Shown here piece after piece: positions 12,201-26,999 of a stretch of DNA of 64,000 bases. The stretch is from Zygaena filipendulae. Lineage: Eukaryota > Arthropoda > Insecta > Lepidoptera > Zygaenidae. The translations under genes were made by a program, and so were the position numbers. Position 1 is the first letter of the stretch. The number at the start of each line of letters is the position of its first letter. Location of the stretch: assembly GCA_907165275.2 (NCBI GenBank), contig OU015669.1, positions 3,990,501 through 4,054,500 of the forward strand, read 5' to 3'. Below the pieces are notes generated by a model that searched no databases, was not told the DNA's origin, and worked only from the letters and a program-made list of their open reading frames with translations.

Positions 12201-15200
12201 AGATGGAGTCTTGTGAGAAAAAAATATATATCATACAAAAAACCGGCTTCAGTTTCGTGCATTGTCTCGATAGCAATCGTTTCCGAAACTCAAATGTCGC
12301 AAGCTTATTCTCAACCAATTTTTTTAAGAATTAGTTATTGAAGTTTTTGTGTCGCCAACTCTCAATCTGCATGTAAATAACCAAAGATTAAAATTTTATG
12401 TCAAAAATCACAAACAGGCGGCAGCGCGAGGCAACGCGCAGTTTTAAATTAGCTATGAACCTTTAATACTTCTAGCTAAAGAGTTTTTTTAACTGGGGCA
12501 GGTAGGTAAAGAAAATTTTTGACGGTTTTACTTTGTACTTAGGATCTATTTAATTTCAGGACTTGACCGATTAAAATTTCAGATTATTTTATACGTTCCA
12601 CCAGTGGTGCATATTTCATAGCTAATGTAAATCCGTGCGTCGTAAATAGCGCAGTCATCGGTACGGCTACACCCTCGAACACCGGAATCGAACCACCTTG
12701 CACTTTAAACTGTTGATTCTTTAAAAAATGTAAGATGGTACTGCAGTTTTGTTTTAACCATTCCATCTAACCTAAACTATCATGCATCAATTGTAATTAA
12801 TTACATTTTAGAAATTTACTCATGTGAAAGTCAGACAATTTATAATTTAAGCATGAGGCTTACTAAAAAATACAAGGTGGCTCGTTTCAGGTGTGTAAAA
12901 CGGGCTGAATAGTACTCCAGGGAGTGAATAAATACCGGTACAAAATCGAAATTAAGTATCGTATTTGTCCTTTTCTCTATTCTCTCCCCCCCCATTTCTA
13001 TTCGCCCCGTTTTACTGTAATGACAACACAATGTTCAGTGACATTACGAGAAGCTCGCTTACCTTCCGGCGAGGTCTGGATGCCCTTCCTCGGCTTCTCG
13101 ACGGCGTGGTTGTTGTGGTCGAGAGGCGCGCCCGAGCCGCCGCCCCCGCCGCCGCCCGCCGCCCCGCCGGCGCCCCCGCCCGCCCCCGCGAGTGCCCCGG
13201 GCGCGGGCGCGGGCGCCGCCGCCGCCGCCCCCCCGCTCGAGGTGCCCGGCAGCGCGGGGAAGTCTTCCGACGACATCGTGAACTCGGACTGTTCTGACGT
13301 TGGCTGCTTCACCATGCCCACTGGTCAACAGGACACGTGAAAAAATAATAATCTTTACTAATATAATATTATAAACACGAAAGTGAGTTTGTTTTTTGTT
13401 TGTTACGCTTTCACGCCTTAACGGCTCAACCAATCATCATGAAATTTTGCATGCACGTAGTCAGGGGTACAGAAAAGAACATAGGCTACTTTTTATCCCG
13501 GAATACCCGCGGGAACGCCAAAATTACCGCGGGGAACAGTTATACTCTAAACGCGAAAGTTTGTATGTATGGATGTTCGTTACTCTCTCACGCAAAAACT
13601 ACTGAATGAATTTCAATGAAACTTTACAATAATTTAGCTTATACATCAGAATCACACATAGGGTACTTTTATCCCGGAATTTCCGAGGGATCTCCGAAAT
13701 TAACGCGGGGAAACCGCGGGGAACAGCTAGTAACGTATAAATTAAACCACAAATTGTTAAATACATAAATGTGAAGACCTAACTGTAGAATTCTGGTAGG
13801 TATATTGGAAAGAACATTTTTAAGTGCTGAGATAAAAAATCACATATCAGATTATTTTTCCTGATTTAGTAATGTTTTGGATAGAAAAAGTTTTTAGAGA
13901 ATTCTAATAATATGATCAGCATTTCTATCTTCATCTCTACCAGCTTTAAATTAAAAAAAGATTAGTTCTAGTAACTACGAAAAACGGTCTTTTTGCTCTC
14001 TTTTCTTCGTTTGTCTAATATTTTTTTATGTTTCTTTTGGGGGAATAGAGTTTGTATATAATATGATATTACATTTTCTTGAGGAATGATCTCACATGCA
14101 TATTATATGCTTGGCACGAATTTTGTTATTGTTTGCGTCATCTTGCCGTGGTATCACTCCCAGCAACAAAATAGCTAATAGCTACAAACAATAAATCTTC
14201 ATAAATGTTATCAACTGTCAATGATACTGTTATTTATAAGTACAATAATAATATAATAGAACACTGTATAATATATTATAAATTTTTGTTATTATTTGTT
14301 TTAAATATGCAGGATATTGAAAGAAAAATAATAATTAAAACAGGCTGCTAAAAATCATAATCCTTCCTTGTGGCTTTCCTGCAGAAGGGTAAGGTAAAAA
14401 AAGGTAACACATTCTTCCAGATCTTCCAGATATTAAATAAAATAAAAAAATGCGTGAGTGTCGTGGAACACTTGGTTAGAACGAAGCTTTTTCCATATTA
14501 AACTGAGGTTGTTATGTCTATATGCGTGAAGAGGGAAAAATACAAAAAAAAAATCATTCGAAAAAAATGACAGTAGAACAACCGTGACGCCGTGACAAAA
14601 ACGTAACTCCCTCGCACCGTGCGTTAAAGCACTTCGTTCTAATAACAAAAATGTAGACTGTCCGTTAACTAGGCCGTAATATGACGGCCTAACGAAGGAA
14701 CGCCGTATTTTTAAACTACAATAAACAATCTGATCCCAAGGGTAGAAGTGCCAGATGTGTCTGTGCGTGCGTGCGTGCAGGCCTTCCGCGCGTGTGCGAG
14801 TGTGTGAGTGCACGCATGCGTGTGCTTGTGCGTAAGTTGGTGTGCGTGTGCGTGTGGATGTCACTGGTCGTGTCGTCCGACCGTACCGTATGGTTTGGAG
14901 CCGGGCGGCGGGGGCGCGGCGGCGGGCGCCTGGTCGCCGGCCCCCCGCGCCGTCAGTGACGGGAACTCGCTGAGGTCGAGCAGCGGCGGCGTGGACGTGT
15001 CTCCGCCCTCCCCGAACACCGAATGGTAGCTGCCGCCCGCGTTGAACCGCGACAGGCTCGACATATTCGTCTGAAACACGGCACGCTATACCGTCACGTT
15101 CACGTGGAATACTGATGCAAATTGCACGCTTCGTCCTCGTCGAATGGACAGTTGCAAAATTGGTTTCAGCTATAAGCATTTCCTCTTTTGCATAATTAAG

Positions 15201-15528
15201 AATACCCCATTTATAATGGGGATTAAAAAAATTTGGAAATAATGTGTTTTTGTTAGCTCACCATAGCCGAGTTGGACTGTGACAGTGGCGTGGGCATGGG
15301 CACCCGGCGGTCGGCGAACGCCCGCTGGCCGAACAGCGTGGAGCGCGACGCCATCGCGGGTGGCGCGCCTCCGGGCATGGCAGTGCCGGCGCGGCCCGGG
15401 GACAGCGCGCCCGGGAACGTGGGCGTCACATGCCCCGACACGCCCCCCACCAGCGCTGAGCCCACGCGGGCGCCCACTCCGCCGCTCGCTAAGCTCCTAG
15501 GTGCTTGTTGAAAATTCAAGTTTGCCAT
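9203..15528 (-). CDS. Rga: CCR4-NOT transcription complex subunit 2 (Regena)
   Basis: CNOT2 is a scaffold subunit of the CCR4-NOT deadenylase, which shortens mRNA tails and represses translation. Seven coding exons, in transcript order 15528-15262, 15070-14887, 13320-13063, 11717-11513, 11326-11162, 9784-9649 and 9277-9203, join in frame to 429 residues. Family marks include LLDLSEFPSL, the YVGMVKQPTSEQ block split across two exons, SEDFPALPG, KVTNIPETMIPNQFG, and the C-terminal NOT box: YHVPPEYLINASIREKLAP, YKEDLLFYLFY, TYERGTYYFFD and KEFHLDYSKLEGRPQLPPH. The first ATG (MANLNFQQAPRSL) follows a splice acceptor by one codon, so a non-coding 5' exon is expected further upstream, between 15.6 and 19.4 kb; I could not place it. 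The third exon is extremely GC-rich and encodes a Gly/Ala/Pro low-complexity insert of about 40 residues. Several DNA elements sit in the introns. Confidence 0.95.
9891..10459. mobile_element. TIR element in CNOT2 intron
   Basis: AATAGGGTATTACACC at the left and GGTGTAAAATACCCTGTT at the right are inverted repeats with small differences. The interior is AT-rich with several GACGTCA palindromes and a TA dinucleotide run near 10097. Directly after the right end come about three tandem copies of a 15-base unit (AATAGGGTATTTTAC) at 10460-10500. No ORF. Confidence 0.6.
10967..11131 (+). repeat. Helitron copy in CNOT2 intron
   Basis: Carries the blocks TTGTCAGGGGTACAGAGAAG, ACATAGGGTACTTTTTATCC and the GC hairpin CGCGGGTGAACCCGCGG, followed by 7 bases and CTAG then T. 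A hairpin a few bases before CTAG is the 3' end expected of a Helitron. The end lies about 30 bases from the exon at 11162. Confidence 0.65.
12584..12766 (-). CDS. Small ORF of unknown function (60 aa) in CNOT2 intron
   Basis: An ATG-to-TAA frame of 60 codons, intronless, in the CNOT2 intron between the exons at 11717 and 13063, on the same strand as the host. The product begins MEWLKQNCSTILHFLKN, carries a central moderately hydrophobic stretch containing GGSIPVFEGVAVPMTALF, and ends VERIK. Codon use is mixed rather than AT-biased, unlike the surrounding intron, and composition is not low-complexity. There is no splice-site pattern suggesting that it is a CNOT2 exon, and it does not match the CNOT2 sequence. 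It could be a tiny membrane or mitochondrial protein, a retrocopy of a small gene, or chance. I do not recognise the family. Confidence 0.35.
   Translation of the reverse strand: MEWLKQNCSTILHFLKNQQFKVQGGSIPVFEGVAVPMTALFTTHGFTLAMKYAPLVERIK
13063..13320 (-). other. Extremely GC-rich CNOT2 exon with low-complexity insert
   Basis: Third coding exon of CNOT2. Between SEDFPALPG and the EKPRKGIQTSPEG block it encodes alternating runs of Ala, Pro and Gly (for example seven Gly in a row), replacing the Ser/Asn/Thr-rich linker seen at this place in vertebrate CNOT2. The GC content produces long overlapping open frames on both strands that are shadows. Confidence 0.85.
13351..13730 (+). repeat. Two adjacent Helitron copies
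   Basis: The first (about 13351-13546) starts ACTAATATAATATTATAAAC and ends in the GC-rich 3' block. The second (about 13547-13730) starts with ACGCGAAAGTTTGTATG and ends GGGAACAGCTAG followed by T. Both share the pattern GTACTTTTTATCCCGGAAT. They lie immediately upstream (in transcript sense) of the GC-rich CNOT2 exon. Confidence 0.65.
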
Positions 15529-15809
15529 AACCTGCAACCGCACAATCAAGGATCTATTGATGTCCAAGTGGAGTTTCATAAACATTCATATAGGTACATA
15601 AAATAACATCATCAATATGGTCACCTTAATGTCTCAGTATGTACAAGTTGCCAAAATTCAGTATTTAGTTTCAATATAAATAAGCCTTTATCATCGAACT
15701 TACTAAATTGCTATCCAGGCTAGTTTATCATTGAAGTATAGAATACACACTATAGTCTATGAACTTAATTGTGATATAATTATTAACTGTCAAGATTTTT
15801 ATTGAACGA

Positions 15810-15975
15810 CTAGCTGTGCCCTGCGGTTTCACCCACCATAATTTCAGAGTTCCCGTGGGAATTCCGGGATAAAAAGTACCCCATGTCCTTCTCTGTACCC
15901 CTGACAACATGCATGCTAAATTTTATCCAAATCCGTTCAGCCGTTTTTGCGTGAATGAGTAAACGTATGCGAGGA
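15810..15975 (-). repeat. Helitron copy, 3' part
   Basis: Begins CTAGCTGTGCCCTGCGGTTT and continues through GGATAAAAAGTACCCCATGT and TCCGTTCAGCCGTTTTTGCG. The minus strand is the natural orientation, ending in CTAG. It lies in the region upstream of the CNOT2 start codon. Confidence 0.65.
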
Positions 15976-15979
15976 TAAG

Positions 15980-16290
15980 AGCTTGAAAGTGCAGTTTCAT
16001 CCGACTTGCTTCAAATTTGTCATCACTGCTCAGCTCCTATGTGTCTTAGCATTATGTTATATAGCCTATAACCTGCCCAGGAGTATGGCCTACATTCGTA
16101 CCAAGTTTGGTTAAAATCCCTTCAGTAGTTTTTGACCCATGTGTGCACATACAGACAGACAGACAAAAAATTTACTGATTGCAATTTTGGCATCAGTATC
16201 GATCACCATTCATCCTCCAATATTAATTTTGAATATATATTCAATGTACAGAATTGACCTCTCTACAGGTTTATTATAAGTATAGATAGT
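15980..16290. repeat. Dispersed repeat, probably a retroelement tail
   Basis: Blocks such as ATGTTATATAGCCTATAACC, CAGCTCCTATGTGTCTTAGC and a CAGACAGACAGAC run. An inverted copy of part of it occurs at about 60330-60440, with the neighbouring blocks in the same relative order. This supports a dispersed family; the class is not certain. Confidence 0.45.
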
Positions 16291-16332
16291 ATTAAATAAA
16301 AAGTCAGTGCACTTGAATGTATTATAACATTC

Positions 16333-16543
16333 ATCCTATTAATAAATGTGAAAGTGTGGATGTTTGGATGTTTAGATGTTTGGATGTTTGTTACTCAATC
16401 ACGCAAAAACGGCTGAACGGATTTGGATGAAATTTGGCATGCACGTTGTCAGGGGTACAGAGAAGGACATAGGGTACTTTTTATACCGGGATTCCCGCTG
16501 GAACTTCCAAATTACCGCGGGTGAAACTGCTGGGCGCAGCTAG
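16333..16543 (+). repeat. Near-complete Helitron copy
   Basis: Starts TCCTATTAATAAATGTGAAA after an A, passes through repeated GGATGTTT units, AACGGCTGAACGGATTTGGA and ATGCACGTTGTCAGGGGTAC, and ends GCGCAGCTAG followed by T. Start with TC, end with CTAG and insertion between A and T match Helitron rules. Confidence 0.7.
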
Positions 16544-19468
16544 TAACTAATAAAGTTTTTCTACATTCTTAGATTAATTCATCTAATTTTATGAAATGTT
16601 ATGGTATAAAATATAAAAGTAGACAAATCTAATGGAAATCAACACTAACTTGAACTAGAAATTCTAATGATCATTATAATAATTCATAAATTTTGTTACT
16701 GAAAAATAGAAAGATTAAGAATGTTTTGTGGAAATAAATGTATTATCATAATATAGGCATTCAAAAGCTGTACTAACATTTCATGGAGCCGTTTAAATAC
16801 TTGGGTGACAGTGTTAGAGATTTTTTAATAAATGATTTGATTCCAATATCTTGGCTTGACATTGATGAGTCCCAATGGGCTGTGTTAGTCATTTATGGGC
16901 TCTAGTAACACACTGTGTAGAAAATTTATTATTGAAGTATTTAACATCATATTTGTAAAGAAATTACATCACATGTGGTCTAGCCTGTACTCTGTACTAA
17001 AATTATGGTGTTTACAGGAGGAAATTGATAACCTTTTGGTGGGATTACAACCTATCTGCTATTCTGATTATATTTAAAAACATAACTAATGAGACAGATA
17101 AATTGGCAATGTAGGTAGGTATCTAAGTGAATAAAACAATACACTCTAAGTCATTATACTACAAGAGAAGAGTTGGAGGTTGGATCTCACATTCCAAACT
17201 CAAATGTGGTATAGGTATATGAAAAGTTTAAGAGTGTATCTACTTCTAAAAGCATGTGGCGTTGTTATATTTATGACAAATGTAAACCACACATATCTTA
17301 GTTTCTGTTTAGAACTATTCTCAACCTAATTGCCATTTATTTTTATGACAGTATTAGCTTTGGTATTAATATGAAATGAGAACCTATGCAAACACTTGTT
17401 AGCAGCATCAACTTTACTGCTACATGGTGTAGGTATGCTACTTGAGTTTGTTATTTGAGAATATGATAGGTACCTATTTGATGGAAATTTGTGTCAATTT
17501 GAGAATACTGGGAAATATAAAATTACACTGTTCTGTAATGATCATTTTAGTCATTTACGAAAAAATACAAAACGTTTCGTTTGGGTAATATTTGGTGGCA
17601 AAAACTTGAACAATTAGGTACCTACATTGGTTATACTTAGGTATTGTGTTTAGTAAATAGTACATTTTCAAGCAACCGTTCTATTGATAACGTAGTCAAG
17701 GAAAACATAGTAATCACACATTTATCAGAGTAATTATAACGCTTATAGTTTTAGATAACACTATGAAATTCAGTCATAATTCATGGAAGTAAGCTGACCC
17801 TTCAAACAATGGCGACCCTGGATGATAAATTCTGTTGTGACTATAAACTGAAATATTTACCTAATATATAGACGTCAGTCCTTAATCCACTATTTCATTA
17901 AACGTATGGATCACTCATAATCGAGTTAAATCTGCAAAGTAATGAAATCCACTCCAAGGAAATAAACAAAAGTTTGTTGACTGTCCAATTTTAAAGGCAA
18001 TTTGTATGCTTTGAATTTTTAAACACAAATTGATATCTATTTAACGGCAGTCTTTAAAGTAAACACTGCTATAAAACGTTGAAAACTTTATACATCTTTA
18101 CGTCACATAAAAATATTTGAATAATTTCACTCAGTTTTGTCGAACGCCACATTACCCTAAACAATTATGGCGGCCATGTTGTCAAAACGATGAAGACGGA
18201 AATAGTGTAGGTTTTATTTATATTAAGCTACCCTCACAGCTGGAAAAATTATAAATCCTGGAACACAAATTAATTAAAAATATTTTCACTTATAATTTTA
18301 TCAATTTTTTATCATATTCTAATTATAATAGATTGCACTTTTTTTTCGTGCATTCGATTCAGGAAAGGCGAAGAGTCTAGACCCATATTGCCAAGTCTTT
18401 TATAAAATATTAACAATAATTAAAGTATGTATTTTATTTACTTAGTTTAGTCTTGGTTTAGTCCATAAGTACCGAAGTACCAATCATGGTACAATGGTGT
18501 CTTTTTTTGCATTTGTTTCTCTGGATTCTGAGCTATCTAAATAATTTTACAAGCGAAGCGTCATTAATATTATATCGATATTAACAAATTACAAAAGAAA
18601 ATAAAAACATTTTTACTTCTCGTACTTACTTCTCTGCGTGCACTAAATACGGTTTAGATGCCTATTAATTATATTACAAAATTTTCTTAATTTGATATAT
18701 CAGTTAAATTACTAAACTACCTTAATGTACCTAAGTTGGCTATTATACCTGAGTATTATAGTTAATACCTATGGTTTTGATTTTTTATAACTTTCCGTTT
18801 CATCAATACTTGTAGAAGTGCTGCTCGTACAAGCTTCATTAGTAACAATAATATTTTTATTCCTTATAAAACAATTCTTCATACCTTTAAAATAAGTGTT
18901 ATATTAAATACTAGCTGTGCCCCGCGGTTTCACCCGCGGCAATTTCGGAGTTCCCGCGGGAATTTCGGGATAAAAAGTACCCTATGTCCTTCTCTGTACC
19001 CCTAACAACGTGCATGCTAAATTTCATCCAAATCCGTTCAGCCGTTTTTGCGTGATTGAGTAACTAACATCCAAACATCCAAACTTTCACATTTATGATA
19101 TTAGTAGGATTATAATTTAACGACGATCTCATTCCTTACAATGTTTTTGCTGCTCGGGTGCAATATAATCTTCTTACTAAACTACCTACGGTCTTTAAAG
19201 CAAAAAAACGCAGGTAGTGCGAAAATGGGCACTTTCCATGCCCATATGTTCTCGCCCAATTTCACTACCGAACCGCTATAAAAATATATTTTGTCTATGA
19301 TAAAACACGGGACTTGCGCTATTTAATGGCAACACCGGCATCATATGATCGTTCAATGAATGAGGACGATTGATAGGCGTTAGCTTCTTCAATCTTCAGC
19401 CAGTTTTAATTTTCTGGCTCTTATTCGGTTGTTTTACGTGTTAGTGGTATTAAATAAAACTAACAGCC
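16544..19468. other. Region between CNOT2 and Vha26 start codons
   Basis: CNOT2 (-) and Vha26 (+) diverge from here, so it should hold both promoters and the untranslated first exon of CNOT2. At 18171-18182 ATGGCGGCCATG carries a GGCGGCCAT core like the YY1/Pleiohomeotic site often seen at housekeeping promoters. No coding exon was recognised. The Helitron at 18911-19109 lies inside. Confidence 0.4.
18911..19109 (-). repeat. Complete Helitron copy
   Basis: On the minus strand it starts TCCTACTAATATCATAAATG after an A, and ends at CTAG followed by T, with the hairpin CCGCGGGTGAAACCGCGG 6 bases before CTAG. This is one of the best-preserved copies. It sits about 360 bases before the Vha26 start codon. 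Confidence 0.8.
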
Positions 19469-24141
<4,673 letters not shown>

Positions 24142-26329
24142 ACACCAAGTGCTCGTGCTCACGACACAGACATAGAGATGGATAGACACCGCAAGTTGGT
24201 CATATTGTACGATAATAGCATTTTGTTCCAATGGTATCGCAGTTAAAACAGCTTCAATCATTGAAGTTTTTTTTTAATTACCATCTGCTTCGGCTACAGT
24301 TTTGATACAAACACAATTTGAGTCTAGCGCTCGCGCAGTCTATTCTTAACTACGTCTGTGGTCCCACACACTTGTTATTACTAACAAATTCGTAATTATG
24401 TGTAGAACTATATTATAATTATAAAATATAAGTGTTTCCTTTTTGCCTAATTAATTATAATAATGTAATGCGTACAATTTTATCGCCGTCTAATGTGTAT
24501 CGACAGAGAAAGTGCAACAAATGTGTGATCATGTTCTTTTCTGATTTCTGGACTTGTCCACTATTTAACTGTACGAAAGTTTCGCCTGCCAAAGTAATAT
24601 TAGCTATTCACTGTCTACTCTTCGTTGACATAATAATTAGAAATATTTTATTGATACAATTCATTCGTTGACGTATTATATTTATTATGTATTGAATGTA
24701 GTTTGTAGGGTTTGAAATGAAATAACGTAAATCTACCGTTTTGAGGATAATTCAATATAAATTATGATAGTTTCCAATAATGAAATCAAAATGTAACAGA
24801 TGCATCAAAGTAGTACGCGCCATGTTCAATATAACAATGTTTGTATCCAATCATAGAAACTTCCAATTTAAAATGTAGTCTAATATATGTTGTTATAATA
24901 ATCCCGTCAGACCCTTCGAGGAATCATTGAATGCTGTAGGGTTGTCGCATGACAGCAGCATCCCACGCTATTTCCACTCAAATCGCTCGATTTGACTGGC
25001 CGCAGTGTGGCGTCCTATGACAACCCTGCAGCTACGCAACACATTCCTATGAGTATTTGTTATCCTGGCAATTTGTTTATATTACGGCTTGCTTTATCTG
25101 ACCTTAAAGGGCACCATTATAGATGTGTAAATTAAGAAACAATATAATCCCATTATTATGGCACTGTTAAAATTCTTATGTAAATATAAATAAATAGATG
25201 TGTTAAAATTAGTCTTTTTTTTAGTTAACCTTAAAATCATTGAAACAAAAACTATTTTACAAAAGTACATTTATTGCAATTCACAACGTCGATAAAGATT
25301 CAAAAATCAAAAACTTTATTTATAACTCTGGCAATAAAAATACCACAAATGATATTGCTAAAAAATATTAATTCAAATTAAGTATCGTGAATTTGTTGAG
25401 ACCTACCTATTCTATTTAATACTCACTTGAAAAATATTGCCCGTACACGTATTATCATAATTAATTCGTTAATTACTAGGTAAGTCCATCTAATGTTTCT
25501 ATCGAAACTTTGATATAAATATTAGGCAACTTAATTTTTTTATTGAGTAACTTAAATCCGCACCAGTGTGAGTTATTTTTTCACTATAGCAACAGGTGCC
25601 TTGGATCACTATATTTCTTGCTATGTTTTGAATAAAATACTATTTTTCCTTCAAAAAAGGTGGCAACTCTATGTGCACTATTCATGATAATGTCAGAGAA
25701 AACTGGATAGTTAAAGTTGTTCTATTTCACTAGTCCGCTTGCGATGCAATCGACATCGAGCGACCCAAAGTTACGCACACTAAAACAATGTACCTACATG
25801 TGCACAATGTACATCTCACAACTGCAATCACAGCCAAGCGGACTTGGTGAAATAGAACATCTGTGCAAAAAACGAATTAAGTTTGCTAGGCCAGAATAAT
25901 ATCAGTAAACTTACTGTCATAATCCTTGAGAAAAAGCGTGAAAGTCAATTTCTACCATTATCTTTCATCAGTGTCTACTAAAGTACTAATACTTATTTTT
26001 TCTCGATTTGCTCATTACGGGTTTTAATATTTTATATTTCCATGATCCTTAACTAAGCGTTAATATTTTGTATTCCTTACACGATGTTTGCCACATTAGT
26101 CTTAATTAAATATCTGGATCACCGAGCTACGCTCGTTGTGTATAGCGCCATCTGTTCTTACGTAGAAAAACAAACATTTTTCATTGCCTGAAAACACGGA
26201 TAAAACTACGTTTTCTAAAAATGAAACCTAGCTAGATCGATTAATCCGCTCCCGAAACCCCTGCATACCAAATTTCATGAAAATCGTTGGAGCCGTTTCC
26301 GAGATTCAAATTTTATATATATACAAGAA
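24142..26329. other. Convergent 3' region of Vha26 and Nmdar1
   Basis: Holds the Vha26 3' untranslated region, probably up to AATAAATAG at about 25190, and intergenic DNA. No exon seen. At 24934-25036 an inverted pair GCTGTAGGGTTGTC / GACAACCCTGCAGC encloses about 75 bases, perhaps a small MITE. From about 26110 to 26320 lies a dispersed repeat with the block CATGAAAATCGTTGGAGC, also present at about 36373. Confidence 0.45.
25719..25858. mobile_element. 140 bp MITE
   Basis: The ends GTTCTATTTCACTAGTCCGC and the reverse complement of GGACTTGGTGAAATAGAAC match over about 22 bases with one small difference. The interior is too short to code. Confidence 0.65.
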
Positions 26330-26578
26330 CTAGCTGCGCCCCGCGGTTTCACCCGCGGTAATTTTGAAGTTCCCGGTAATTTTGAAGTTCCCGCGGGAAT
26401 CCCGGGATAAAAAGTACCCTATGTCCTTCTCTGTACCCTTTACAACGTGCATGCCAAATTTCATCCAAATCCGTTCACCCGTTTTTGCGTGATTGAGTAA
26501 CAAACATCCAAACATCTAAACATCCAAACATCTAAACCTCCAAACATCCACACTTTCACATTTATAATATTAGTAGGA
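26330..26578 (-). repeat. Complete Helitron copy
   Basis: Minus-strand start TCCTACTAATATTATAAATG after an A, then repeated GGATGTTT/AGATGTTT units, and end GCGCAGCTAG followed by T. A 17-base duplication (TAATTTTGAAGTTCCCG, twice in the hairpin-proximal part) is a private change of this copy. Confidence 0.8.
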
Positions 26579-26774
26579 TTGTTCGTTTAAAGATAGTAGA
26601 TTATTCCTTAATGTGGTTACAGACACGCTCTAGTTAATGATTTTTTACTTTAACTATAACAATTTTGAATGGGTACCTATTAAAAAAATTAGCATGTTTC
26701 CGCGCAATTGAAGTAAAACTTCTTCGACGTTAAATAATTCGTCACACTGAGCGAAAACTGATATTCTGCATGTG

Positions 26775-26897
26775 AAATGCCATCCAATGCATTCATCCCT
26801 TATTGTTGCGCTCGAAAATGCCATCCAAAGCATTCACCCCTTATAGTTGCGCACGAAAATTCCATCCAAAGCACTTACCCCTTATAGTTGCGCCTAA
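26775..26897 (-). repeat. Three tandem 41 bp repeats in the Nmdar1 3' UTR region
   Basis: Units start at 26775, 26816 and 26857, each with the core CCATCCAA and CCTTAT-GTTGCGC. They lie 103-225 bases after the Nmdar1 stop codon (on the minus strand), so they are likely transcribed in its 3' untranslated region if that extends past 230 bases. Confidence 0.8.
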
Positions 26898-26999
26898 AAC
26901 GTTTTACATCATTTAATCTATAAATATCCGGCTCGAAGGACCAGTCCATAAGGTATGAATCGTTTCGATGTGCTACGCTACGTAACTTATGGAATCTGC

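Noticed and set aside
13059..13433. Overlapping long frames on both strands over the CNOT2 third exon
   Set aside because: Only one minus-strand frame carries the CNOT2 motifs and joins its neighbours in phase; the others are shadows of the GC-rich run.
14433..15179. 248-codon open frame on the minus strand
   Set aside because: It overlaps the CNOT2 exon at 14887-15070 in another frame and is kept open by GC-rich sequence. The product is Arg/His-rich with no family resemblance.
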